64,000 nt of DNA from Eretmocerus hayati (taxonomy: Eukaryota; Arthropoda; Insecta; Hymenoptera; Aphelinidae). Of the stretch, positions 34,191 through 45,538 are shown piece after piece. Every line of letters starts with the position of its first letter. The first letter of the stretch is position 1. A program made the position numbers and the translations under genes. The stretch covers positions 76,808,748 to 76,872,747 of the forward strand of contig CM056742.1 in assembly GCA_029851415.1 (NCBI GenBank), read 5' to 3'. Below the pieces are notes generated by a model. The model was not told the DNA's origin and ran no database searches. It saw only the letters and a list, made by a program, of their open reading frames with translations.

Positions 34191-35833
34191 CCGTTCAACT
34201 GGAACACCCAGTATGACAGCTTACTGTCTATCGAACTGCCAAAAGGAGTGATAATAGTGGCTTTCGCGGACGACGCGGGACTCATAGTATGGGCTGACAA
34301 CGAGGAACTCTTGGGTAGACGCGCGAACGAAGCGCTGGCCCGAGTCTACGAGTGGATGATTAGCAGGCTTCTGGAGCTCGCTGTCAAGAAGTGCGAAGCA
34401 ATCGTGGTCACAAGGCGTAGGAAGTTTGACTTACCCCGGTTTTATATCAACGGGCAAGAGATTCCACGGAAGACAGAGCTAAAATACCTCGGTGTATGGC
34501 TCGACGACAAGTGGTCGTTCAAGAAGCACATCCAGGAAGCCGCCCAGAAGGCGAGCAGGGTCGGTGCGGCGCTCCAGCGGCTTATGCCGAATATCGGAGG
34601 ACCCAAGGAAAAGAGACGCGCACTTCTCAACACCGTCACTACCTCCATCATGCTGTACGGTGCACCCGTGTGGGGGAAGAGAGTAGAGAAGACCATCATC
34701 GAGAAGAGAATGGGGCCTGTCCACCGAAGAGCGGCCCTGAGGAGTATCCGTGCCTACCGCACTGTGTCAGGAGATGCGGCTTACGTATTGGCGAGTACTC
34801 CGCCCATCCACTTGCTCGTCGCGGAGCGAGTGAGGATCTGGGACCGCCAAAAAGTGATCGGAGCCGAACGAGTACTCACTCCGACGATGAAGGAGATCAT
34901 CCGCGACAACGAGAAGGAAACCACCCTTGAGCATTGGCAAACTGAGTGGGATTCGCCATTTGCAAACGGCAGATGGACGCACCGGCTGATCCGTGACGTA
35001 GCCAAGTGGGCGGAACGCACCCACGGAGAGATGGACTACTGGACGACGCAGGCACTGAGCGATCATGGTTGCTTCGGTTCCTATCTAACCAGGTTCAAGA
35101 AGAGGACGACCCCAGCATGTCAGTCATGCGGGGACGAATGGGATGACGCCGAACATGCCCTGTTCAAGTGCAGCGACACCCGGAGAGAGCGCGCCGAGCT
35201 GGATGAATGGCTGGGTGCTCAACTAACACCTGAGAATCTCGTCCCGTACTTGCTCCGCAACCAGGAGACATGGGATAGACTCACCGGATACATCAAGCTG
35301 GTGATGACCCGCAAAGAGGAGAAAGAGAGGGAAGTAAGGCGCCTCGAAGCAGGCGAATTACAGTGACTCTGCCGATTGAAACAGAAGAGGCCCAAATGAT
35401 TCCAGGAGGAATCTGATGCACTGAAGAGGGAAGAAAGAAGAAAGAAGAGGGAAGAAAGAAGAAAGAGAGGGAACAATGAAGAATGAAGATAGAAGATGCC
35501 GACAAGTGGCCGAAGAGAGAAGATGGAGAAGAGGAACGCTCGCAATCGAGCGCGAGACATGCCGCTCATCCTGAAGTAATGCTCACGCGGTTCCGGGATG
35601 AGATGGTAGATGCAGGTGGATCTCCTTCTTGATTGCCCGATGCCCTAGGTATCGGACATCGAGGGGAGAGGGATATTACACGGCCGGGCCCACCTCTCGG
35701 TGGGCCCCACCCAAACCCGTGTCCCGCCTGGTATGGCCTGCGTGGGCTATGCGTAGTCCGCGTAAGCTGAACCAGTCCGGTGTCTGGGGACGGATCCGAG
35801 GGATCCTGAGGCAGATTTTGCCCTCTAACCACC

Positions 35834-35861
<28 letters not shown>
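34189..35861 (+). mobile_element. R1-clade LINE copy 1, 5'-truncated, inserted in (GA)n
   Basis: It starts abruptly inside the reverse transcriptase after a (GA)n tract (34144-34188) and ends with a poly(A) run at 35836-35861, followed directly by more GAGAGA. Its 3' UTR (35367-35835) includes a GAA-rich stretch and a GC-rich block repeated in copies 2, 3 and 4. Confidence 0.88.
34191..35366 (+). CDS. R1-type LINE ORF2 fragment: reverse transcriptase end and C-terminal domain
   Basis: The open frame starts in the block before the catalytic motif (PFNWNTQYDSLL), contains FADDAGLIVWADN as the reverse-transcriptase catalytic region, then the KKCEAIVV and LGVWLDDKWSFKKHI blocks. It ends with a Cys/His motif CQSCGDEWDDAEHALFKC (C-x2-C-x7-H-x4-C) and a charged tail. 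The two Asp residues of the catalytic core are present. This order and the late zinc-binding motif are typical of R1-clade ORF2. The endonuclease and N-terminal half are missing. The frame is intact to the stop at 35364-35366, implying recent insertion, but there is no natural start. Confidence 0.85.
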   Translation, partial: PFNWNTQYDSLLSIELPKGVIIVAFADDAGLIVWADNEELLGRRANEALARVYEWMISRLLELAVKKCEAIVVTRRRKFDLPRFYINGQEIPRKTELKYLGVWLDDKWSFKKHIQEAAQKASRVGAALQRLMPNIGGPKEKRRALLNTVTTSIMLYGAPVWGKRVEKTIIEKRMGPVHRRAALRSIRAYRTVSGDAAYVLASTPPIHLLVAERVRIWDRQKVIGAERVLTPTMKEIIRDNEKETTLEHWQTEWDSPFANGRWTHRLIRDVAKWAERTHGEMDYWTTQALSDHGCFGSYLTRFKKRTTPACQSCGDEWDDAEHALFKCSDTRRERAELDEWLGAQLTPENLVPYLLRNQETWDRLTGYIKLVMTRKEEKEREVRRLEAGELQ

Positions 35862-35865
<4 letters not shown>

Positions 35866-35876
35866 GAGAGAGAGAG

Positions 35877-36474
35877 CAACCAGGAGACATGGGATAGACT
35901 CACCGGATACATCAAGCTGGTGATGACCCGCAAAGAGGAGAAAGAGAGGGAAGTGAGGCGCCTCAAAGCAAGCGAATTACAGTGACTCTGCCGATTGAAA
36001 CAGAAGAGGCCCAAATGATCCCAGGAGGAATCTGATGCACTGAAGAGGGAAGAAAGAAGAAAGAAGAGGGAAGAAAGAAGAAAGAGAGGGAACAATGAAG
36101 AATGAAGACAGAAGATGCCGACAAGTGGCCGAAGAGAGAAGATGGAGAAGAGGAACGCTCTCAATCGAGCGCGAGACATGCCGCTCATCCTGAAGTAATG
36201 CTCACGCGGTTCCGGGATGAGATGGTAGATGCAGGTGGATCTCCTTCTTGATTGCCCGATGCCCTAGGTATCGGACATCGAGGGGAGAGGGATATTACAC
36301 GGCCGGGCCCACCTCTCGGTGGGCCCCACCCAAACCCGTGTCCCGCCTGGTATGGCCTGCGTGGGCTATGCGTAGTCCGCGTATGCTGAACCAGTCCGGT
36401 GTCTGGGGACGGATCCGAGGGATCCTGAGGCAGATTTTGCCCTCTAACCACCTTAAAAAAAAAAAAAAAAAAAA
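35877..36474 (+). mobile_element. R1-clade LINE copy 2, severely 5'-truncated
   Basis: It begins 35 codons before the ORF2 stop (NQETWDRLTGY), right after GAGAG, and runs through the same 3' UTR to a poly(A) run (36455-36474) followed by GAGAGA. It is nearly identical to the matching part of copy 1. Its different 5' truncation point argues for an independent insertion. Confidence 0.88.
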
Positions 36475-36491
36475 GAGAGAGAGAGAGAGAG

Positions 36492-37803
36492 CCCAGAAGG
36501 CGAGCAGGGTCGGTGCGGCGCTCCAGCGGCTTATGCCGAATATCGGAGGACCCAAGGAAAAGAGGCGCGCACTTCTCAACACCGTCACTACCTCCATCAT
36601 GCTGTACGGTGCACCCGTGTGGGGGAAGAGAGTAGAGAAGACCATCATCGAGAAGAGAATGGGGCCTGTCCACCGAAGAGCGGCCCTGAGGAGTATCCGT
36701 GCCTACCGCACTGTGTCAGGAGATGCGGCTTACGTATTGGCGAGTACTCCGCCTATCCACTTGCTCGTCGCGGAGCGAGTGAGGATCTGGGACCGCCAAA
36801 AAGTGATCGGAGCCGAACGAGTACTCACTCCGACGATGAAGGAGATCATCCGCGACAACGAGAAGGAAACCACCCTTGAGCATTGGCAAACTGAGTGGGA
36901 TTCGCCATTTGCAAACGGCAGATGGACGCACCGGCTGATCCGTGACGTAGCCAAGTGGGCGGAACGCACCCACGGAGAGATGGACTACTGGACGACGCAG
37001 GCACTGAGCGATCATGGTTGCTTCGGTTCCTATCTAACCAGGTTCAAGAAGAGGACGACCCCAGCAAGTCAGTCTTGCGGGGACGAATGGGATGACGCCG
37101 AACATGCCCTGTTCAAGTGCAGCGACACCCGGAGAGAGCGCGCCAAGCTGGATGAATGGCTGGGTGCTCAACTAACACCTGAGAATCTCGTCCCGTACTT
37201 GCTCCGCAACCAGGAGACATGGGATAGACTCACCGGATACATCAAGCTGGCGATGACCCGCAAAGAGGAGAAAGAGAGGGAAGTAAGGCGCCTCGAAGCA
37301 GGCGAATCACAGTGACTCTGCCGATTGGAACAGAAGAGGCCCAAATGATTCCAGGAGGAATCTGATGCACTGAAGAGGGAAGAAAGAAGAAAGAAGAGGG
37401 AAGAAAGAAGAAAGAAGAGGGAAGAAAGAAGAAAGAGAGGGAACAATGAAGAATGAAAACAGAAGATGCCGACAAGTGGCCGAAGAGAGAAGATGGAGAA
37501 GAGGAACGCTCGCAATCGAGCGCGAGACATGCCGCTCATCCTGAAGTAATGCTCACGCGGTTCCGGGATGAGATGGTAGATGCAGGTGGATCTCCTTCTT
37601 GATTGCCCGATGCCCTAGGTATCGGACATCGAGGGGAGAGGGATATTACACGGCCGGGCCCACCTCTCGGTGGGCCCCACCCAAACCCGTGTCCCGCCTG
37701 GTATGGCCTGCGTGGGCTATGCGTAGTCCGCGTAAGCTGAACCAGTCCGGTGTCTGGGGACGGATCCGAGGGATCCTGAGGCAGATTTTGCCCTCTAACC
37801 ACC

Positions 37804-37831
<28 letters not shown>
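36492..37831 (+). mobile_element. R1-clade LINE copy 3, 5'-truncated
   Basis: It starts at AQKASRVGAALQ, downstream of the catalytic motif, directly after a GAGAGA tract. The ORF2 C-terminal part is open to a stop near 37315, with the first Cys of the zinc motif changed (TTPASQSCG instead of TTPACQSCG). It ends in poly(A) at 37806-37831 plus (GA)n. It is nearly identical to copy 1 but has an extra gaagaaagaagaaaga unit in the 3' UTR. Confidence 0.88.
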
Positions 37832-37835
<4 letters not shown>

Positions 37836-37944
37836 GAGAGAGAGAGAGCAACAGAATTGACTATTCCTCTCTCTAGTCCGCGGCCACTTACAGTGGCTCC
37901 TATGCTATGCCTCCTCTATGGTATTATATCTCTATGGCTGTGAC

Positions 37945-39490
37945 ACGTAAATTCCTGTATTTTTGGGTGTTTCCTCGCCCATGATTGACTCTTGTATCTG
38001 CCACATCAATCAAGCTCTAACTTGTTGACCACTCTCAGGACATTCAAACAAAGATAGTTCGACAGATGAGACCTGAGGGAACGCCCTGCAACCAGTTTGG
38101 CTGAGCTGTGACAGCAAAAGTCAAAAGTTTCAGAGATATCCTCAGAAAGCAATGAGATGACTGAAAGATGAAGATATAACCCAAAGATAACATTCAGATG
38201 AAGAGATGATCAAAAGATAGCTTCAAGATGATCATAGATGATTTTGAATGATGAGATAAACTTAGATGATGAGTACTTATATACTCGCGACACAAAAGGT
38301 CTATTCTTGCTCTCATAATCCAAACTCTTTTTTTCCCGTTAATAACTCGGCAGCCATGCTCTGGGGGATCCATACGGGCGGGATTTTTCCCGCGGCTCAA
38401 TTATGTTTATTCCGGAAGTACATCCGACTTATAAGCGAGGAGGAGACAACCCTCGTCAGATGGCTCCTGTTCAAGCGGAATAGCCGTAGGAGTCGCTACA
38501 CGCGACAATAGACATTGAGAGATTCGATGCTGTTCAAACTGGGTCCAGCAGCGTGTCGATAAGGACGATATGATACCATGGAAGGCATGTCAAGCGGAAC
38601 AACTCTTAAATACTTCCTGCATGAGATTTCTATTAACACAGGAATCGCCAAGTTCACGTAAATGTGAGCGTTTGAGAACTTTCAAGTAGCTCGGCGCTTG
38701 AGCCTCGTCATGGCCTCTTACCCCTCCGTTTCTCCTGGGAATCAGATGTTCCATTCACTGCATGTCAATTGGTCAATTCAAATGAGCCGTTTGTATGAAG
38801 TGACCGAGTTCTGAAAAAATTTTGAGTTCGTTAACGGAGAATGCAGATAAAATTGGTAGTTATTCAAGGTTAACACACCTTCTTCATGAGACTCCATTGA
38901 ACTGTCAAACAGTTATTAGTTCATCAATCAATTCTGATTTAATTCTAAGAAAATGTGCGATCCGTCATTGGATTGTAAGAAAAATTTACATTTGTAGAAG
39001 GTATTTGGAACCGTCGATGAATATTTCAAGAAAATAAGAAATGATGAGCCAATAAATCACTCCAACATATACACAGAAGGCAAGAGCAATCAGAAAATAG
39101 TTTATAATGATACAAGGGCGCAAACGACGGTTTTCGCACTTCGAGTGAGTTTTTCAGGCCCGAGCCACAGGCGAGGGTCTAAATAGTCACGAGAAAGCGA
39201 TAACCGTTGCGCCCGAGTATCATACTACGTTTTTCCATTCTCTGTGAGTAAATGAGAAGCGACAAGCAATGTGCAAATGACTCATCTGTGCACAGACGAT
39301 CAAAAAGTATGATTTTCGGCCTACACAAAAAGCTCTTGGGGTATGCTTGGGATGCTATAAGAGCTGCTAAGTTCCACTGACCAAAATTTCATTGCAAAAG
39401 AGCGTTTAAAAAAGGTTGCGAGGTGACTTACTGCATCAGGTCACACCCTATAATGATCAAGGAACCTGTGGGTTATTATTTGGCTCTGAC
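37945..39490. other. No recognised gene
   Basis: Contains a low-complexity stretch rich in gatga near 38150-38270. Open frames stay below 85 codons. No element ends were identified. Confidence 0.4.
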
Positions 39491-39496
39491 GAGTTG

Positions 39497-39677
39497 CACG
39501 GTGGGGCCCGCGCATCTTTCTAGGGCTCAGCGCCACACAAATTCTCAACTTATGGCCATGTCCGGGAACGAGGAATGTTGCTCTCAGTTATCAGAATACC
39601 GTCCGATCCCGGACACGGCGACAGGTTGAGGATTTGCGTGAGCCTGAGCCCTAGAAAGATGCCCTGGCCCCACTGTG
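39497..39677. mobile_element. MITE, about 180 bp, GC-rich inverted ends
   Basis: CACGGTGGGGCCCGCGCATC at 39497 is mirrored by gccctggccccactgtg ending at 39677. The arms match imperfectly over about 70 bases, including tctttctagggctcag and tgtccggga. No clear target duplication. Confidence 0.7.
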
Positions 39678-40179
39678 CGTCGTAGAAGTAATTCGGAGAG
39701 GTGTACAATTCTTCTCACTCCCCCATTTGAATCTCCTACGTGGTGACGCCAGAGGAGCTCTAGCCAATAGGAATGGTTTTCAGTCATGCAAGCATAACTT
39801 CATAATTAAGACGTTTCAATCAATTTTTCTGGAACGAAAATAAATGAGAGAAATTTCCTTCAAATTTCCCTCCTGTTTTGCTGAATCTTATCTTCATTCT
39901 TTTTTGAATTCAATTCACGGTCTGCCAACTTCTAACAATGATTCATCCATGTAGATGCTCGCATGAGTGTTCGCTCATTATATTACTAACATGGTACTAT
40001 TGAGAAAAAATGATGAAATATCTCAGTTTCATAACAAAAATACGAATTACAATACAGTATTTTAATATATGGAAAAATATGGGATAGGAACACAGTTCAT
40101 AAGTCATATAGCTGTAGGGAAAAAACTTATTCAAGTCACCAAAAGAGATCAACATGACTTATTACAATTGATTCGCAGC

Positions 40180-40944
40180 TCATTCGTATTTCAGAATATT
40201 GGATTTTAGTATAAATTTTATTTTAGAGATAGGATCACATAAGAAATCGATTTCATTCTCATGATTATTAGCCATCGTAGCCATGCTATTTGGAGGTGAT
40301 TCCTCGGACGGGCTACTTCTTAATTTCCTATTTGAAAATATAATTTCAGTTTGCCTCAATCTTATGTCGGGTACTCGTATATTGACTCTACTAAGCAGCT
40401 CTTTGCAGTCGATGAAGTTTTTGATCAACTTGACGGAGAATAGTAGATTCTAATAATCCAAAAATGATTTTGAACTACTAATTTGGACTTTAGCAGCTAT
40501 TTGGCTGTAGTCATAGCAATTTTCCTCCATAGGTCGGCCTATGTAGAAAGATATGAATCTTAGAAATCGATGTTGAACTTTTTCCAATTCATGTAAATCT
40601 TTTTCAGTCGGTAGTTTCCAGACTGGAGAGGCGTAGATACTTTGGGACCTTACTAGTGAATTATATAGAGTACATATAGATTCTACCTTTCTGAAGATAG
40701 CTGTCTCTCGTTCTATATATCCTAGCAATCGCTTTGCCTCGTTTTTAACGTTTTTTATGTGAGTTTTGAAATTCATCTTCTGATTAAATGTAACACCGAG
40801 ATCCTTACTTTCATTTACTCTCTCCAATTTCGTATTATCAAGAAAATCTCCCCCCCCCCCCACTCCACTTTTTCCAAAAGTTTCACTTGGCGAGTATGGC
40901 CATCCTTTCCTCCTAGCATCTTCATTCTCATCTGGGATCAACAA
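40180..40944 (-). pseudogene. LINE reverse transcriptase C-terminal fragment
   Basis: The minus-strand frame contains LERVNESKDLGVTFNQKMNF, the block after the catalytic domain where LINE reverse transcriptases read DLGV.....F..HI. It then has the SIYASPVWKL and LEKVQHRFLRFI blocks typical of Jockey/CR1-group ORF2 C-termini. A diverged tail (IRVPDIRLRQTE) continues at 40180-40428 after a frame change. It lacks the catalytic core. It is related to, but not the same copy as, the LINE at 42676-64000. Confidence 0.75.
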
Positions 40945-40965
40945 TTGAATTTCAACTCTTGAGGG

Positions 40966-41538
40966 TCATGAGATCGAGGGAAACATGTCGAGTGACTTTT
41001 CAGCAAAATCTAAATGTGAAACTAATGGGAAGAGAATGAAAAATACTCATTTTAACTCTTGAGAGTCCTGAGATCAAGAAAAGTATGCCGAGTAATTATT
41101 TTGCACGATCTTAACGTGGAACGCATGGACAAGGATTGATAGGATTACAATTTGATTTTTCGGTAATTTCGACTCAACTTGAGTTACTCACCATCTCTAC
41201 TGATTCTTGGACTAAAGCGATCAGTGCTGGATTGAATCTTCTGGTTTCCAGTTGCTTCTCATGGGTCTCAATAGATATTCATTCTCAATATATCTGGTAG
41301 ATAAGAAAGATGGTGAGTAACTCAAGTTGAGTCAAAATTACCGAAAAAATCAAATTGTAATCCTATTAATCCTTATCCATGCGTTTTACGTTAAGATTGT
41401 GCAAAATAATTACTCGGCATAATTTTCTTGATCTCACGACTCTCAAGAGTTAAAATGAGTATTTTTCATTCCCTTTTCATTATTTTTACGTTTAGATTTT
41501 GCTGACTAGTTACTCGACATGTTTCCCCTGATCTATGA
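40966..41538. mobile_element. MITE-like inverted repeat, 573 bp
   Basis: The ends TCATGAGATC.GGGGAAACATGTCGAG-like are mirrored; the arms are about 230 bases, each containing two related sub-blocks with ctcttgagag and gcaaaat, around a 100-bp centre. It inserts within LINE debris. Target duplication is uncertain. Confidence 0.75.
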
Positions 41539-41539
41539 T

Positions 41540-42195
41540 AATGACTGAATATTCTCAGATCGAAAAACATGCTGTAAATAGTAGCATGTAGGAAAACACA
41601 AAAAACTTCTATTTATCTTATTCATAAAAATCATTCTCCTAATTAACACTAGTGTGCTCAATTCCAAGATGAGTATTTTTTGATCATGAGCAAAGAAAAA
41701 TCTGGAGAAGTAAAACTTCATATTTTTGATAGCAGGACTTGGAATTAGTTCATGAAATTGACTTGGGTTGATGCGAAGACTCCTAACCCACTTGGGATGG
41801 TGCTTGCAAGAGAATTTTCTTGATCACGAAGAACTTCTAGATTGTGAAAATACCCCACATGAGTTGGTTCGTCCACTCTTTAACAAGAGAGGATGCTAAC
41901 TATCAAAGTGAATAACTTATAACTAATTGATAAATGAAACATAGAATTATGACACTATATCTCTTGTCCAACATTTTTCAAGAACCAAAAATTGAAACAA
42001 ATTCCATGTAGCAATTGGTAATTTGGAACACATCAAGGAGTTGGAGCAATCCGTACGAACTCATTCTGAAGGAAATGAGGGTTCAAAAGCATTATCTGAT
42101 ATATGTTCAGATTTCTGATGGAATGATCCTTGAAATACATCCGGATAGATGTATGGATCCAGTTTGTTCAGTGATTGACTTCTCAACCACCAATT
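41540..42195. other. No recognised gene
   Basis: AT-rich; short frames only. It may be remains of the LINE whose ORF1 follows, but nothing is recognisable. Confidence 0.35.
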
Positions 42196-42198
42196 TCT

Positions 42199-42675
42199 TT
42201 AATTTGAACTTACCAATTCCCACCAAAAGCGTAAATGTGCCTTTCTTCCTCCAGAATACTCTTGATACGACAGATGAACTCTGTGCAACTTGATGCTCGA
42301 TGGATTACTGAAGTCAGAGCTGTTGTTTGTACTTGGGGCTGTCGGAGCATTTGTTCTGTCATCTTGGTGAGTAGCTTTTGTTTTGATTATGGATAGAATG
42401 CCCCTAACATATTTGATAGCTATATTTTGTTCACCTTCCTTTCTCCTCTCTTCTAGTCTCTGAGCTATAGGGAGTATTCGCTGCAGTTGAGCCTGAGTCT
42501 TGTCACTTGCACATCTAATAGAGCAACTACAGAATTTCTTCTGGTTACGCAGAATCCATTTGGCATCACCAGCTGTTTGTAGTATGAGTTTGACAGGTCT
42601 TGGTATATCTACTGCTTCCTTTCCAATTCTATGATACTGTATGTCTGGAGAATTGAATGGAGCTCTGGCAAGCAT
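42199..42675 (-). pseudogene. LINE ORF1 C-terminal fragment
   Basis: The minus-strand frame has RIGKEAVDIPRPVKLILQT and ILRNQKKFCSC..., the same arrangement as the ORF1 end of the intact LINE (MRIGNPSRDKLRPIVATC and VMRNKKKIPG), followed by an IAIKYVRGILSI block matching LAIRYLKGTPTI. It is therefore the nucleic-acid-binding C-terminal part of an ORF1 protein from a related LINE. Upstream it is cut off by the 3' end of the neighbouring LINE at 42676. Confidence 0.7.
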
Positions 42676-42898
42676 ATTTTATTTAATTTTATTCTATGTT
42701 ATTGGGGAAAATTGAACGGGCATAAGGGCCCTATAAATATCAATATCATGAAGATTCTTTCACAATATTTGAATTATTGACTTAATGCTGATGAATCAAA
42801 ACCAATATATAGTGACTGAATGATGACGTATAATGAAACGCTCAATAATCAAATGCTCAAATAAGTTGGGGAGCGAGAACTATCGAGAACCAGCTAGA

Positions 42899-43690
42899 TT
42901 AAGATATATGATGGAAAACGGAATTTTTCACCAACAACTTGAAATTCGGGTTTTCTTGATTCTGAACAATGTGGCTTGGAAGCTTATTCCACAATTTAAT
43001 GCATTGACGCGGGGTTGATTCTCTCGAGCCCTGAGAGCCCTGCGAAGGGAGTCTAAAAGATTGTGTGGACCTCGTACCATAAGTCATCGAATCATCGAAA
43101 TCAATAAGTTTCAACTGAATGTATGAGTTCGAATTACGAAGGAGCACGGCACTTTTCAATGTCAAGATGTCATGGTAATCACATATTTCATCAATGGTTG
43201 CAATATTGAATTTTTTTACTGTCCTCCGTAGTCATGATGAAATCTGTGCATGGGTTCATTTTTCTTGAAGAAGAGATACCTTAACAGCCTATGCTGAAGT
43301 TTTTCTAGTTCATAAGTTGATGATTTTAATTGTGGTTTCCATATTGCAGAGGCAAACGTTAATTTGGGACAAATCAGGGAAGTGTATAAGTATCTTATAC
43401 TATCAACGTTTGTGAAATCACTCGTGCTTCTTTCGATAGATCCTAGCAAACGACTACATTCCTTGACTGAAGCCGCTACATGCTCAGTGAAAGAAAAATT
43501 CTCCTCAAAAACAACATTTAGATCTTTTATAGTCTTAACTCCAAGACAATATTTGGTCATCGATTTGATAATCGAATTTGATAGGATCACGATTCTTGAC
43601 GAATGATATAATGTGGCTGTAACGTGGGTAACGGGTTTCTGGAAGGAACACGAATAAATATGTAATAGATGGACTTTCAATCAGAAGGAT
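42899..43690 (-). pseudogene. Host LINE, reverse transcriptase C-terminal part
   Basis: Minus-strand frames give IKDLNVVFEENFSFTEHV, LICPKLTFASAIWKPQL and LEKLQHRLLRYL, then a tail with CIKLWNKLPSHI, the W..LP motif common at the end of Jockey/CR1-group ORF2. Frames change at least once, so the copy is inactive. A plus-strand-rich GC insert separates this part from the catalytic piece. Confidence 0.75.
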
Positions 43691-43960
43691 AATTTGAGGG
43701 CTCGAGAGAGAGTGAAGTGATTGTTGAGGTTGGTCAGAGCAGTCTGCCTGCTGCGCGGCTCGTCATCCACGACGACTGGTCGCACCGGGAAGAAGTACCT
43801 CAGGGAGGAGGCGCGATGCGTCGTCAGAAACGCTGACGGTGTACCTGCGACGGACAGCGAACAGCGCACGGGTGTTGCGCGGTTCGCGGAGCTGTCGCCG
43901 GTGAACCACCATGGGGCGGGGTGAGGCGCGGGCAAGGGGCCCGAGACTCACCACGTCACA
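43691..43960. mobile_element. GC-rich insertion of unknown type
   Basis: About 270 bases of strongly GC-rich DNA interrupt the LINE reverse transcriptase between the LQLNVSKC block and the following region. Ends and target duplication are not resolved, and overlapping frames on both strands are unrecognised. The A/T-rich flank at 43650-43690 may also belong to the insert. Confidence 0.5.
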
Positions 43961-43963
43961 TGG

Positions 43964-44303
43964 CACTTAGACACATTAAGTTGAAGCTTATTAATCACAG
44001 ACCACAACACCAGATGCGTCCAGATCTATTTAAACCCTCAGTGCATCACGTACAGAGTTGATTTTGTGAGATATTTTCACATCATCTGCATAAATCAAAA
44101 CCTGACAGTGTTTAAAAATCAAAGACAAATCATTTATAAAAATAATGAACAAAATCGGCCCTAGGTAAGAACCTTGAGGGAGTCCTGATTGACAAGAGAA
44201 GAATTCAGAACAAGATTCATTGATTCTAACTGACTGTCTACGGTCACAAAGATATGACAAAATCCACGCGATTAATCCATAATTCAAACCATAATCATAT
44301 AAT
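43964..44303 (-). pseudogene. Host LINE, reverse transcriptase catalytic piece
   Basis: The minus-strand frame holds SGLPQGSYLGPILFIIFINDL and the catalytic YADDVKI, then a shifted stretch with NKLQLNVSKC. These are consecutive reverse-transcriptase blocks. The upstream continuation (the DTVDHGILINKL block) is found at 48574 and beyond, across the plus-strand LINE. Confidence 0.8.
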
Positions 44304-44558
44304 TGCGAATCGCGTGAGGGCGCTCGCGCTATGAGCATCGGCTTAACTATAATCCTTATAAATTACGGCTTTTGTAAGTGAACATATTCAGAAAAGCTGA
44401 AAATTTTAGTGGTAACTAGTACTGAAAATTTCGCTTATCAAGTTGAGCAAAAAATCCCTCTTGGCTGTCAGTAAGTAAGACAGCATTTCAGTGACTTTCG
44501 TCGAGCTAACCTATACGGCCTATCATCACGTGGCTACGCACCCACATTTTGCTGCATC

Positions 44559-45536
44559 ATGTCGGTTTGCTTCTCCTGCAAAGAGATGTTTGAAGCGAAG
44601 CAGGTTATCATCTCCTGCACCGTGTGCAACGAATTATTCCATGCAACCCAAAAATGTGCTGAGCTTACTGCTTCTGAGGTGAAAGTTGCCGAGCTAAAGA
44701 AAACCAAACCAAGGCTACAATTCAAATGCGCCGACTAGGAAAGCTCAGGCAAAGTGACCTTTGGTGAACATCTAAATAGTGTCAAGAATAGCTTGGAGGA
44801 GCAGTTTAATACCTTGAAGTGCAATCTTGATTCTCTGAACAAAAGTTTCTCAAAGGATATAAGTGGTCTAAAAAGTGACTTGAAGAATATTAAGGAATCT
44901 TGTGCCTACATAGATACCCTAAATGAGAAAATTGATACTGCTCAGAAAGACATTCAAAATTTGAAGATTTCAGTTGATAGCATCCCTATAATTGAACAAG
45001 AAATAGCTGTCATTAAAGCTGACCTATCCAAGCCAAACATGTCCCAAGCTAGCGCTATTCTCAACTCCTCAAACATGGATGATATAGTGTATGAAGCCCA
45101 GGAGCGCATAGTAAGATCCAGAAATTTGCTGTTTTTTAATGTGCCTGAAACCAACAATCAAGATACTGACCGTGGTATTATTTGTGATATGCTAAAAAAC
45201 ATTCCTGTGGACACTAGATACCTAACGGTCATGAGAATTGGAAATCCATCAAGAGATAAATTGCGCCCTATTGTTGCTACCTGCTCAAATAATCAGGATC
45301 CTCACCTAGTGATGAGGAATAAGAAGAAAATTCCAGGTAAAGCTGCCATTGGATTCGACAAAACTAAAAATCAACAGGCCAAATATAAAGAAGTTGCTGC
45401 TGCCTTAAAAATTAGGTTGGACAGTGGAGAACATGATCTAGCTATACGTTACTTGAAAGGGACTCCAACCATTGTCACCACTACTGCCTCTTCACAAGCA
45501 CAACAAAATCCAAGTGCCTCAGCAAAATTTCCCTAA
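44559..45536 (+). pseudogene. LINE ORF1: zinc finger, coiled coil, RNA-binding region (one stop)
   Basis: The first ATG at 44559 opens a PHD/zinc-finger-like segment: C-x2-C (CFSC), C-x2-C (CTVC), then FHATQKC with His and Cys ligands. An in-frame TAG at about 44736 follows, close to where a last ligand pair would be expected. The frame continues with a coiled coil (EEQFNTLKCNLDSLNKSF to KIDTAQKDIQNLKI) and a C-terminal region with RNLLFFNVPE and MRIGNPSRDKLRP typical of LINE ORF1 RNA-binding domains. Such proteins package element RNA. The start codon is chosen because the Cys pattern begins right after it. It would be intact but for the TAG. Confidence 0.8.
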
Positions 45537-45538
45537 TT

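Larger units (their letters stand above)
34027..37936. mobile_element. hAT-like MITE expanded by LINE insertions
   Basis: The inverted ends CATAGAGATATAATACCATAG occur at 34027 and, mirrored, at 37936. The flanks carry an exact 8-bp direct duplication GCTGTGAC (34019-34026 and 37937-37944). Eight-base duplications with CA...TG ends are the hAT signature. Without the inserted LINEs the element would be only about 250 bp, with an internal (GA)n tract (from 34144) that served as the landing site. No transposase. Confidence 0.82.

Noticed and set aside
34479..37802. Many long frames on the minus strand and in alternative plus frames
   Set aside because: They are shadows of the GC-rich R1 ORF2 and its 3' UTR and repeat in each LINE copy.
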